This document shows positions 1-10,989 of a DNA stretch of 64,000 nucleotides, in pieces. The notes beneath the pieces are model-generated. The model was not told the DNA's origin. It worked only from the letters and a program-made list of their open reading frames with translations, and did not search any database. This DNA comes from Hermodice carunculata (taxonomy: Eukaryota > Annelida > Polychaeta > Eunicida > Amphinomidae), in NCBI GenBank assembly GCA_964020975.1, contig OZ026619.1, positions 4,652,415 through 4,716,414 of the forward strand. The letters run 5' to 3'. How positions within the stretch are numbered: the stretch's first letter is position 1; the number at the start of each line of letters is the position of its first letter. The translations under genes and the position numbers were made by a program.

Positions 1-651
1 GTGGCATGTGTAGCTGATGGAGTATTTCAGCTATAGCCATGGAATTTGATAGCAGTATCAATCAAAATATGAAAAGTTATGTGTATAATTGTTATCCATG
101 TGAACATCTCACAATATGTCTGAAGTCTTACACCAATTACATGCTACTCTTTCCAATACTAATGGGGGCAATGAGAGCCGAGGGCATCCGTGTCCTTTGA
201 ACAATTTTCTGGTTAAATCAAGGTCACGTTAAGTAGTTATATAACTTGAAGCGTTGCATTTTTCTGCCACCCTTATAAAAATAAGCATAAAACTGCTAGT
301 AATTTTATATCATCATTCACTCATTCTATGCAATGAGTGCTTGATCTTAAGCAAACAAATTTTTGTGCTCTTTTCTTGACAAAGACAGACAAGCCGCCTT
401 CTTATTTTCACTCATCAAATGTAATATGGCCTATAGAAAACAGCATTCGCTTCCCTATCTCTAGATTAATAATCCATTTATGTGACCTTGTTAAGCTGTT
501 AGTGCGAATGATATTGGCCAATGGTTAACAGGGTTTGCATGAAAGAATCCTGGTATTCGTTTTTGTAACATGGCATTACGACTCAATTGGATCTGAATTC
601 TACATGATAAAGATGTTGACTTCCAATTGAGTACACCAAATCACACAAATA
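1..651. other. 5' flank of the GPCR gene, no gene seen
   Basis: AT-rich unique-looking DNA. Only short incidental open frames are present and none resembles a known protein. It may hold the promoter or 5' exons of the receptor gene that begins near 652, but I see no clear core promoter element. Confidence 0.5.
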
Positions 652-1272
652 ATGCATTATTGGCTTCTTCTTCTTCTTTATTTTGGGGGTGGTGGTTTTG
701 TTTTGTCAACAGATTGGTACGTGTGTCGCGGCCAGTACCGATGCAAAGGAGCAAAAAGCTGTGTATTGTTAAGTCAAGTTTGTGATGGTGACAAACACTG
801 TGCTTTTGGAGACGACGAGCAGTTTTGTGGTATGACATGTCCAGCAGGGTGTTCTTGTGACATTAATTATTTTAACTGCACACTGGCAGGCATACTTCAA
901 ATTCCATTTACCATTAACAGAAATGCAAGAAGGATCATCTTGAACAAAAATCGAATTCACTGCTTAAATACCACTTTAAACTTTCTGTTTCTTCTGGAAA
1001 TGTACTTATCCTGCAACAACATCAATTACATTAAAGAGAAAGCATTTGAAGGCATGCATAACTTGAAGAAACTTGATCTCTCTTTCAATCATCTTACACT
1101 GTTGTCAAAATGTGCATTTATCGGCTTATGCAGAATGAAGTCTTTGTTCTTATTTGGTAACAGACTTAAATCAATTGAACCTGGTGCTTTCACTGGTGTC
1201 AACAATTTGCAATATCTGGGGCTCACTGGTCATTCTATCCATCGTATACAACCAGCACAGTTCTCTGGCTAT
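652..1272 (+). CDS. Receptor exon: signal peptide, LDLa-like module and LRRs
   Basis: ATG at 652 begins a hydrophobic leader (MHYWLLLLLYFG), a plausible signal peptide. A good splice acceptor (ttttgtcaacag, ending near 711) could instead make this an internal exon, so the start is uncertain. A cysteine-rich LDLa-like module follows (GQYRC ... SQVCDGDKHC ... GDDEQFC), then an LRR N-cap (CPAGCSC) and about five leucine-rich repeats with LxxLDLSFNxL and LxxLxLxGN signatures. Having several LRRs in one exon is unlike the one-repeat-per-exon pattern of vertebrate RXFPs. Frame 1 stays open through the following repeat to a stop near 1357, but the protein after 'FSG' no longer looks like an LRR, so I end the exon at the repeat border. 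Confidence 0.75.
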
Positions 1273-3704
1273 ATATGTTGCGACACATACAGCTTTTTGA
1301 CTTGTATCAAATCTTATATTATCCACAACCACATTTCCTGTATGCGTGGCTTATATTAATTGCAGGTGCTGCAGCCACCACTTCATCTTTGGCATCCATA
1401 TTGATCATGCTATTGATGACCGCAGACACATTTCAATGTATAGTATATCCATTTAGCAAGTATCATCTTGACAAAATGACGGCTGCTTTTATGGTATCCT
1501 TTGTCTGGGTTTGTACAGCAATACTGGCAACTGTACCTATATTTCACCATTCGTTCTTCAAGGGGAAGTATTATGGGCGCTCATCAGTATGTTTAGCTCT
1601 TCATATTACCTCACAGCATTATGTTGGATGGCAGTACTCCTTTGGCTCTCTCACCTTACCAATGTGCGTTTCATTTATATTCATCGCCACCATGTATGTC
1701 AGAATGTATTTCTCAGTCAAAAGATCAGCAAAATCAACAGGCGTGATAGCAAAAAATCGTGAAATGAAACTTCTTCGAAAATTAGCACTCATCGTTGGTT
1801 CTGATATCTGTTGTTGGATACCCATATGTGTACTGAGTTAGTATCATTGCGTTTCAAAACGAAATACATATTTTGTCACTAGCAGACTTAGCGCTGAGGA
1901 ACCAGAGATAATATCATTTTTGAACCTTCTTTTGCTTTTGTGGCAGCCCTAGCGTTCAGCGCCGTGCATTGTTATTTTCCTTTTAGGTATTATGTCGAAT
2001 AGATCCCTAGGAAAAACTACTGCATTATAAATCGTAAATGCATCGTTTGGCATCACATACATGTATGTATCTTTCAATATCACACAATATTGAATTTTGT
2101 ATGCTTGTGTTACTTGTCAAGGCAGTTTAATTTCGAAGGGCGCTGATTAAAATACCACTGCTCACTACATTGCTGGATATTCTACTGTTTATGGTGAAAT
2201 ATAGGCAGCAATATAATTGTATTCGTAAATGTTTGCATTGGATACTTTTATTTCAGATGATTGCTTTATAACATGTTAACATATTTGTACACGCTTGTAA
2301 ACTATCCGCCATTAATTGCAACCGTTGGTCAGTTTCACTTTAAATATTTGCGTATTTTCTACATGCAGGCATCCTGGCTTTAGGTATGAATTTTCCTGTA
2401 CCAGGGGACGTCTATGCTTGGTTTGTGGTGTTTGTATTGCCAGTCAACGCTGTCCTTAACCCCTTCATTTATACTGCTTCCACAGTAGATTTACGAGGGT
2501 ATGGAAGAATAATATTGATTTTTATAAAAGGCGTAATGTTTGCAGTTAGACATGTGCATATCCAACCAAATATCTTATATTTTGGTGTCCCAAAACCTCT
2601 AAATTTCAAACCAAATATCTTATAATTAGAGCTACCAATTACAAAAATACGGGATGTCCATAGTCAGCCTAACCTATCAATTTACATCTTATATTTCAGG
2701 CCCTTTCGGTGAATATAAGCGCCAATTGTCGTCCCAAATGTCTTACTTAGCGTTAATAATTAATATGTTAGTATGTGTTTATCAGCATATATACCCTAAT
2801 GCCAGACAAGGAATGCTGTAAAAAGGATTTACAAAATAATGTAACAAGGTAACAAGACAACCATTTAAAAAGTGCATGTTTTGTACAAAGTTGATACATG
2901 TTTATTTACGTCAGCTTACGCAAAAAGAATTTAAGGGGTTCTGAACTTTTCGTGTACATTTTTCTGCAATTTTCAAGATTGTATCATCTCACATGCTTCT
3001 TGTGCTTTTGTTTTCAAAACAATTCCTGCTTAACTTTTGTGCAAATGGTCTGCTCTTAAAAGAGGCTCTTCAATATCCTTGTGTCGGAAAGGAATTTAGA
3101 ATTAGCTGAAATAGAAGGTTTGTTGGATACTAGCACATTTCAAGCAGATCAACCTGTTGCATAGTGAAAATTATCTTTCTGATCATTAAACGGTTTTTGA
3201 ACGAAGTGATTTATACCCACCTACATTATCTTGAGGGTATTGTGATAAATCTAAGGAAATATAAGCATTTTGTTTGAACATAAACGGCTTTATATTTTGA
3301 AACTACAATTTTGTTTTGTTCCCAGGCTGTCTTTTAGAATCAGCAAGCAGGAAACAACCACACAGACTTCAAAGTACGGGATCTTTCATGTTAGCAAAGC
3401 TGGCAGTGTCACGTTTGAAGGTATAACTTGTTGTATGCAGCTGTTTCTGATATACCTTTTTTGCTAATCCCATGCTGTAGGTTAGTCATATTACCTTGTT
3501 GCCTGAAAAGTTGATTTCATGATTAAGTAATGTTGGTTTGTTAAATGGAACAATATGGGTGATGAAAGATAAAAAAAGCTTTAATTCTTGACGTCCAACC
3601 AGCTGCTTTTTTTGTGGGCTAGGACTGTTTTAGTGTTTTCCCTTGTGTGCCATGAAAGTAATAACACCAAAGATCAACTAATATACATATAAATATACAT
3701 ATAG

Positions 3705-3793
<89 letters not shown>

Positions 3794-5211
3794 TCCTCAA
3801 AATCTTTGATCAGAGAACATAAAATATTCAGCATAAATACCAACCTTCCTCGTCCTGTATATTTTATGTTCTTGGGTTACTTTCGCTTTTGCTGACCATG
3901 CATTGCTTGGGTCATGATGATGCTATATGTCGTAATCTCTAAATATGAAAGAAATGTAAGTACAAGCCAATCAATTCTTCGTCAACTCGACCAATATTCT
4001 TCATGCATAAACCGCATGTGTCGCTGTTTGACGTTTGGGTGTAAACATATTATAAACCGTTTGGCTGACTTCACACATGTGGCTTCCATACTCAATCTGA
4101 ACATGTGATGCTATAAAACGCCAAATAATTGTTATTTTTCATGAGATATATTTTTCAGAAAGGTGATTAACGAACAGTAATTTGCTACTCGTTTAAGACT
4201 ATATCCTTCCTCTGCAGAGTATACATCCAATATGTCCGCACTTGCTTCCATCATCACCTCCCAAGTGCATACAAAGATGTTTATAGTGCCCCTTGATGTC
4301 CATGTCAGGCAAATGAACATCCTTCCACCTGGTGAAATCCTTCACATTTCAAAATGTGTGACGTTGCTGTTGACGCAGCTCGAGTCATTAGGCGTTGGGC
4401 CTGTTATAAACGACACCAGCATCCTGCTTACCATAAACACCGAGGTACATATTCTCCTTATGGACACCTCAATTATAGTATATTGAAATGCATATTTAGC
4501 AACACACAGTTTGTCCATAATGATGATGAACTGAACGTGAATAGATGGTTGTAAACCGAAAAGTCCATTTTTCCTTGAAAATTATACACGTGCAATGGAA
4601 CGTCAGCAACAAGAGAACCATTTTGTCATCAACACACAGACTTGTGCATGGTTGAAAAGGAGTGGTGTCTTGTGAAAAAAATGTGTCCAAACCCATCACA
4701 TAGGAATATTTGCCCATATTGATATAGGAGACAAGTATTTTAGCTATACTGTGTTGCAAAATAAAGAAAGAGCTTTACATTTTTGCTCGCGTGCAGCTCT
4801 ATTAGTAAGTCACATGCCCATAAACGTTTATAGACACAAAACATTTCAAATGTGTGCAATATTTCATGCAAGAATTGCTATAAAGTACTCTGTATGAGAG
4901 TAGAAACAGGTTGCCCAGTGAACATATGTTGCGACACATACAGCTTTTTGACTTGTATCAAATCTTATATTATCCACAACCACATTTCCTGTATGCGTGG
5001 CTTATATTAATTCCTTCAAGCATTACCAAACATTCCTTAACCTTGAATTGTGTATCGTTTGTAGGGAACCATATTGGCTGCCAATCCGGCAAAGGATGCA
5101 GGCTGGTGTACGTCTTTAGAATCCAAAGAGGGTGTACTGTCATTTGGGCATCTGCTGTCACATTTATTACATATTCACCAACAAAGGTTGTTGGAACGCG
5201 TGAATTCATAA
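652..5211 (+). CDS. LDLa-LRR-7TM receptor gene, relaxin receptor/GRL101-like (multi-exon)
   Basis: A leucine-rich-repeat G-protein-coupled receptor of the type-C LGR (RXFP/GRL101) kind, a plasma-membrane receptor for a peptide or protein ligand. Visible exons: 652-about 1272 (signal peptide, LDLa-like module, LRRs), 1366-1827 (TM3 to start of TM6), 2369-2498 (TM7), 3326-3420, 4218-4444 and 5065-5211 (cytoplasmic tail, TAA stop 5209-5211). All internal junctions from 1827 onward have GT/AG borders and matching phases, so the tail joins into one open frame. Family marks are the LDLa CDGDxHCxFGDDExFC pattern, a CWIPIC motif in TM6 and NPFIY (NPxxY type) in TM7. The TM1-TM2 segment is not found between the LRR exon and TM3, where an 89-bp repeated sequence sits instead. 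The gene is therefore either damaged or misassembled there. The assignment to the superfamily is firm; the exact orthologue and ligand are unknown. Confidence 0.8.
1273..1361 (+). repeat. 89-bp perfect direct repeat, copy 1 (at the missing TM1-TM2 site)
   Basis: Identical over 89 bp to 4924-5012. Here it joins the LRR exon to the last four bases of the intron before the TM3 exon. It shows no receptor-like coding sequence. See copy 2 and the finding. Confidence 0.9.
1366..1827 (+). CDS. Receptor exon: TM3 to TM6
   Basis: Begins after 'attgcag' with two bases completing a split codon. It encodes TM3 (SSLASILIMLLMTADTFQC), an IVYPF motif at the DRY-equivalent position, TM4 (MVSFVWVCTAILATVP), extracellular loop 2, TM5 (LTLPMCVSFIFIATMYVRMY) and the start of TM6 (LRKLALIVGSDICCWIPI). 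This matches relaxin receptors, which have a VFPF-type motif and CWIPV. The donor is at 1828 (gtgtac), phase 1, matching the next exon at 2369. Confidence 0.8.
2369..2498 (+). CDS. Receptor exon: TM7
   Basis: Begins after 'catgcag', phase-matched to 1827. It encodes FVVFVLPVNAVLNPFIYTAS, the LPVNxxLNPxxYT TM7 signature of LGR/relaxin receptors. It ends at the donor gtatgg at 2499, phase 2. Confidence 0.8.
3326..3420 (+). CDS. Receptor exon: cytoplasmic tail part 1
   Basis: Ser/Thr-rich tail (SKQETTTQTSKYGIFHVSKA). The acceptor is ttcccag and the donor gtataac. The 95-bp length keeps phase with both neighbouring exons. A Ser/Thr-rich stretch just after TM7 would suit receptor phosphorylation, but this is inferred. 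Confidence 0.65.
3706..3791. repeat. (TG)n microsatellite in a receptor intron
   Basis: About 43 uninterrupted TG units. Confidence 0.97.
4218..4444 (+). CDS. Receptor exon: cytoplasmic tail part 2
   Basis: Acceptor tcctctgcag, donor gtacat, 227 bp, phase-matched on both sides. It encodes a mixed hydrophobic region (VHVRQMNILPPGEILHISKC, then TLLLTQLESLG) that I do not recognise. It is unusual for a GPCR tail because it looks like a folded domain, not a short disordered tail. It is supported mainly by splice-phase continuity. Confidence 0.6.
4924..5012 (+). repeat. 89-bp perfect direct repeat, copy 2
   Basis: Identical to 1273-1361 and 3651 bp downstream in the same orientation. It lies in the intron just before the last receptor exon. 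The flanks are unrelated to those of copy 1. Confidence 0.9.
5065..5211 (+). CDS. Receptor last exon: C-terminus and stop
   Basis: Acceptor tcgtttgtag, phase 0, continuing from the exon ending at 4444. It encodes GTILAANPAKDAGW and then a Leu/His-rich end (HLLSHLLHIHQQRLLERVNS) before TAA at 5209-5211. No domain recognised. Confidence 0.6.
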   Translation, partial: GTILAANPAKDAGWCTSLESKEGVLSFGHLLSHLLHIHQQRLLERVNS

Positions 5212-6040
5212 AGTGACCAGGATCGCAATGCATTGTTTATTCATGGTGACTTAACTGGACCATATTGAGTTAACCCTGTATCAATTTAATTTCATTGAAT
5301 AAATTTGATCACACCTTCGACTGGAATTATATTTTTATACAGTCAAATGCCATCACCACCTGTAGTGCACTGAGGAGGACAGATCAAAACAGTAGGGTGG
5401 TCTAAGAAAGATAACTCACTCAGACGAACTTAAAAGCAACTAGTTTCAGCAGTTGTGGAAAATCTGACGAAATGCAAAAAATATGCTCGAATGGATAATA
5501 TAGCAATAAAAAGGGAAAGAGACAGCCAGATAATATGAAGGTGTTCGACATGTTCGAGAATATTAAGGTCATATATTATTTCAAAAACAGATTTTTAAAA
5601 ATAATGTTTTGGATAGCTTGTTTTTTTAATACAAAAACAAGTTCTGCATCATGCAACAACAATTGGAAGTTCTAATCCTAAAACAACTCAAAGAAATAAC
5701 TGAAAGCCTCATATATGAATGTACTGCGGATGTGCATCGGCTCCAAGCAACAAATGAAGTAAAATGACACTCCGTCATACTTTCGTTTTAAATACTCTAC
5801 ATGCATGTATTTGTGCCATTCAGATGTATGCTGTTTCTCTAGCATATGGACACAATATAGTGCACGTATATGACTTAACATACATTGATCTCTGATTGTT
5901 TTAAAAGATCATCCCAGTATCTATTACATAACAAACGGTTAGTTCTAACGATAAATGGAGAAATATATTTAGTTTTCGTATTTAAGCCTGTGATCTTTCT
6001 GGAGAAAGTTAAATGTGATCAAGACAGTATCCACATTTTC

Positions 6041-6325
6041 TATTTATAAAGATTAATAAGGAATGTCAGACCAGGTGTAACTGTCATTATATTTACGTTT
6101 CATTGATTTTTTACTCAGACTAAAATGCCGATCAGGATATATGCATGACTTTGAAAATATTATTAAAACATGGCAAAGGAAAGTAAAAATGTAGCCATGA
6201 AGGTTTCGAAGTTTGTCATATTTATAAAGATTAATATTGAATGCCAGAACAGGAGAAACTGTCATTATATTTACCTGTTATTTCTTCTGGTTTCAGACAT
6301 AAATGCTGACAAAATTGAATCAATC
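6041..6325. repeat. Two-copy tandem duplication, about 179-bp period
   Basis: The stretch starting 'tatttataaagattaata' near 6041 recurs near 6220, followed in both copies by similar 'gaatg(t/c)caga' and 'aactgtcattatatttac' blocks. The copies are diverged by point changes and small indels. Confidence 0.7.
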
Positions 6326-6330
6326 TAATT

Positions 6331-6333
<3 letters not shown>

Positions 6334-6418
<85 letters not shown>

Positions 6419-6430
6419 CATACACATATA
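6334..6430. repeat. (TA)n microsatellite with a short CATA tail
   Basis: About 40 TA units followed by a few CATA/CACA units. Confidence 0.95.
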
Positions 6431-6499
6431 TACCCCTTATATGATGCCATTTCATGTTACATAGGTGCTGATTATAAGTCTGCCTGGTACACATTATGG

Positions 6500-6523
6500 A
6501 AAATGGATTTTCTCTTAGTATGG

Positions 6524-6595
<72 letters not shown>

Positions 6596-6660
6596 CTTCT
6601 CTCTCACACACACACACACCGTTGGAGAGAGAGAGTGGCATACTAAGAGCAAATCCTGCA
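6500..6660. repeat. Inverted repeat enclosing (CT)n and (CA)n
   Basis: 'ctcttagtatggcactctc' at about 6512 pairs with 'gagagtggcatactaagag' ending near 6649. The loop is a (CT)n tract (about 6525-6604) and (CA)n (about 6606-6619). Arms are about 25-35 bp. It looks like a small foldback element that carries or seeded the microsatellite. Confidence 0.8.
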
Positions 6661-8449
6661 AAATTACAAACAAAATTGTGTCCTACTTGATAGGTTTTTA
6701 TTATTTGAGACAGGGCCATATCTCAACTTTGAAAGTAACAAAGATATGTAAATGTTCTTGTTAAATCTTGACATTGTAAACTAAGACAAACATACCACTA
6801 TCTAACAATTTCGTCCGTCACATCACTGTTTTTCAAGCTTATACACTAAACACATGCAATTCTGATTTTTTTAATAAAATAATCACTGTTAAAAGTAAAG
6901 AAAAGTCATTTATATGTTGTTCAGTAGGGCTTATAAAAAATAGAGACTTTAAAAGTAGCGAATTCCCTCCATCGCAGAAACGACTATTTTGGATTTGGCC
7001 CTCCATAATTTGTTATGATCCCCTCCAATGAAGCAGAAATATGCTAACACCACTTCACATATGATTCTCCTGAAACTCCCCTTCACTGCAAACTGTTACC
7101 ATATGATTTAGAAGAATATTAAATCGTTACTCTTCTGGTTCACCTGGCTCTGTACGTATCTGGTACATTTTTGTTCTCTTTAATCCCTTTAGATGCTTGG
7201 GCTTTAAAGAAATTTAGATGACGTTTTAGCAATCAAATTGATATCGATATTGGTACGTACAGCTTTACATTTCTGTTGATCTGATTTGTATTGCAGCCTA
7301 TGGAACCCACAGTGTTACAGCCCTGGCTTCTAAGCCAAGTGACACACCTCCACAAAGAACCCTCATCCCACAATCTTTGTCGCATGAATGGATTTTCAAT
7401 CCTGATGGCATTGTGTGTGGCTTATATATCACATATTTACATATGCTAATTCTGTGGCTTTTTCATTATTTTTTGCAACATTGATTTTCATGACGAATCA
7501 TAAAAGTTTCCCAGAGGAAATCAATTAAAACCCAATGAAAATAATACCCATAAGATAATTCAACCCATAATAAGTCCTACTTTAGTCTAGGGGATAAGGA
7601 TTTTGGAAAAGAAGTAAAAATGTGAACTTCCATTGCAATATACACTGACTTACACACTATTCAATAGAAATGCATGCATGCATAAACTGACAGGTATCCA
7701 AATCAAAACTTTGTGAAGGACAGGTCAGACACTGACAATAAATCCCACTTTAGTCAATCCTAGTTCAAAATGTGATTGCGTTAGGATAACATATCATATA
7801 TGTGTGTAATCGTCATACTCCAAAGAATTTATATGTCCAGTATTTGGGTGTCTGTGATGTTAATTGTTGAATAAACAATTGAAAGTTGACTGCAAAGCAT
7901 CCACCCCATAATTGTCGATATAAGTCACTAATCATTTGTGATAAAATCATAATTATACTTGCATCTTGATTCTGAGATATTGGCACCAAAAAAAAAAAAA
8001 AAACGATCGTGCGCTTTTTTATGTTTTGGTTTCGTTTTTCTGTTACCTATCCTGAAAGTGTGACGTTTCAATTTTTCCCTTTGGTTTTCAGGATGTTCAT
8101 TTTCTTCATTTCATAGAAAAAAACAAAGCAAAATTAAGAAAATCGCTGAAAAGTTTTTGCACTTCAGGCATTACAGAATCAAAAGCCGTTAACGGGATTA
8201 AATTCAGCTGCTTTCTTAGAAAAGCCATTCTTATGTGGGATTCTATTATCCTCTCTGAGAAAAGAAGCTTCAAAGGCCTTTGATGTTGATCATTTGGCTC
8301 TGAAACAATACCATTTGCTCAAGCGGAGCTTATATTTGTACAAGACCTAGTCAACATCGTCCCTTAACATTTGGGGAGGTTGTCAATCAATTTTTGGCCA
8401 ATCACATGAATAAAAGAGTGTTTGAAGTACGGAAAACATTATTCAGCAA

Positions 8450-8660
8450 TCTGTCAAACGGAGACAGCGACAGTCTGGTTTCAAAGTGTGACGTCATGGA
8501 GGCGGCTCTTCGGGCCCCGTGACCTCAAGCCTGGCAATGAAAGTTGTGTTGCCTTGCTTCGGTGGGGCAGTTTACGGCCGCTTGTGGTCAGTGGTCAGAT
8601 GGCGGGTATGGTCTTCCACCCCCTACCTCTTCATCCCGTTTTTAGGGATAGTGTTTTATT
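8450..8660. other. GC-rich island with a CRE-like site
   Basis: Locally much richer in G+C than its surroundings, with the palindrome TGACGTCA near 8489 followed at once by ATGGAGGCGG. This could be a small promoter or first exon, or part of an unrecognised repeat. No protein similarity recognised. Confidence 0.25.
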
Positions 8661-9539
8661 GTATTTACTCGTCTCCTATCTGTATACTTTATGTACTTAG
8701 CTTGTTACACTTGTCTGTACACTTTACTTAGTAAGCTTGTCATTATTTTGTAGTTATTTTCTCAAAGAGTTTCATTTCTCTTTCCAACCTGAGTTTTGTA
8801 ACGCTATTTTGTGTGTTTTATCTGCTGTTCACGTTTATGCTTATATCGCTGTGTTTATTTGTACTTTTATTTCCTCATCCCTGGGTTTCGATAAAATATT
8901 ATTATGAAGGTGGGTATTGCTGATTTAAGTGCCATTTTTTTTCCCGCCTGTCTTTGGTGTGCAGGACCACTGGGGTAATCCATCGCAGCATGGCCTTCGA
9001 AGGGACATTGTCTGACAATTCCCGCTCCTCCTGAACATTTAAAGTCTCCCTTCATTAGAATGCAAAACAAGCAAGATAACTATAAAGTAAACCACTAAGG
9101 CTATGATATGTTAGCATGTTTGCATCTTTTCCCTGCCCACAAACAAACTTTCGGCATGCCACCTGATTTCACATTGCCGCTGTGATACCACTCCCCTTTT
9201 GCCATTGGCCATTGCTACCTGCAGCCATGTGACATGCTGTTAAGTATGATTGACGGGTCGCATTGTTCTGTTTGGTACCGGAAAAAAAAGAAGACACAAG
9301 TACGTTAAGATGTCCACATGCCTGTGTGGTTTTTGGCGTTTTTCTCATATTTCTACTTTAGTTAAAAGCTTGAAATTTTGACAACCAATAGAAAGGACAT
9401 TCATCTTGTAAAAACCGTTATCATCTCAAAATTGACCATGCAAAGGTTTTTGGTGTCTTACCTGTCCTTAAAAATCAGGGATACAGATTGACCAGCTTTG
9501 TATACTTTACTTTTAAAATGCACTATATGTCCTCTAATA

Positions 9540-9930
9540 GCAAGACTCTTTTTGAACATGGATATAAATCAGCATAGTGTGGGGCAATACAATATCAAAA
9601 TGTTTCCGGATATGAGATACCATCTATTCAAAACCCACTGCCTGTCTATTTATAGATGCCAACTTTGCATCTTTTCTGTAAAAGAAGAAGTCCCGGAGTT
9701 TTATAATGCATGGCATAAGGCTGTAAGATTTGTGTGGAAAATTCTTCATATAACTCACAATGATCTATTGCCCCATATCCGTGCCATCTACATATAGAGG
9801 TACAACTTCATAGTAGGTTTATATATTTTTTTAACAAATTCGTCTCCAGTGATAATTATGTATTGTTTACCTGCAGCATCATTCCCCTTTAAGGAAGCTG
9901 CTTGCCAGTATGTAATTCTCTTAATTTTAT
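9540..9930 (+). mobile_element. Non-LTR retrotransposon (LINE) fragment, reverse transcriptase C-terminal region
   Basis: The translation has the pattern typical of the region after the RT core in LINE ORF2: YHLFKTHCLSIYRCQL, then FYNAWHKAVRFVWK and THNDLLPHI (family form: YGxQLW ... FYxAWRKAxRxxW ... THxxLLPLI). It is short, 5' and 3' truncated, and interrupted by a stop near 9797, so it is a dead copy. The family is probably of the CR1/L2/RTEX kind, but I cannot place it. Confidence 0.65.
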
Positions 9931-10379
9931 GATGTATTCATATCACTAGAGCAAATATAATTTCTTCCATTATAATTTATATCAATGTTTGGAAACAATT
10001 AGATGTTTGGCTGTCCATAGTTGGGAATAGTTAACAGGCACTGCTATATTCATGAGTTATGCCATGCACATGTGGGAAACTCAACACCAATTTGACCACA
10101 AATGCGATTCTGAACTGTATTAAAGAACTATGTGTATTTTAATTTTCGTATGCACAAGTTGCTACTGTCATGATCTATTACACGTATAGATGTAATCTTC
10201 TCTCTTTTATAATCAACACTTTATTAATTTTACTGCCTTCTTTCCCATGTAATCTGAGTGACACTTTTGAAGGAAAAGTCAAAGAATGTATGCATTTAGT
10301 TAGAAGTACACAAAATGAAAATTGGTTCAAATTCAATGGATCCAAAGTGTCACTCCCTGCTAAATACTTTGTTTAGATA

Positions 10380-10870
10380 ACCCACAAGATACATTTCCAC
10401 CAAGTTTCAGAACTTTCTGAGTGACAGTTTGGAACAGCTGAAAATGGACTTAATACACAAATATTCATTATAAAAATAGAAAAAAAAATCGCAGCACCAT
10501 TCTTGCACAAATTAAGGTCCAATGTGCCCCAGAGGTGTCCCTATGCAATTTCAAAAAAATTGGCTGAGTGGGTTGAGAGAGAGGATTTTTGAAAATTTTG
10601 CCACAAAGTCAACCAACGTTCATATAAAGTGCTAAATCCTAACATCATTGGAGCATGGCAAATTGAACATATTTGGTACAGTTAGTGGAGACCCACCACA
10701 GGTACATCCTCACCAAGTTTCAAGTGTATCTTCCTGATGGTGTTTGAGAATTTAAAAATGTGAATTGCTGAGGAACAGATGCTGATGCCTACACCGATGA
10801 CGGCCGATGACGGACAAAGGAGCATGATAACGTCTGACAAGTCCGCTGAGGTGTAAACTTCATTCTTGAA
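10380..10870 (+). repeat. Copy of the window's main dispersed repeat family (+ orientation)
   Basis: Shows the family's landmarks in order: 'caccaagtttcag', a 'gtccc(c/t)...tgtccctatgcaatttca' block, 'accaagtttcaagtgtatct', 'aaaaatgtgaatt', then an end with 'tctgacaagtccgctgaggt'. The 3' end resembles gctgacaagtcagctgagctaaa seen elsewhere. It may be a SINE-like or MITE-like element. Confidence 0.6.
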
Positions 10871-10989
10871 ACATACTTATTAATGTATATTAAACTTAAA
10901 TGACGTTTCTGCAATTTTTATTTAATACCTCCATTCGCCTGTGACAAGGGAGCAAGATTCATGATCAATATGGCCACCCTGGGTATACT

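Larger units (their letters stand above)
5212..9530. other. Intergenic DNA, no gene recognised
   Basis: AT-rich, with microsatellites and short duplications listed separately. A fragment of the window's same-strand dispersed repeat lies near 7615-7720. I see no coding exon I can support. Confidence 0.5.

Noticed and set aside
1366-5211. TM1-TM2 exon of the receptor displaced into a later intron
   Set aside because: I read the introns on the + strand and found no NxxV/LAxxD-type TM1-TM2 coding sequence.
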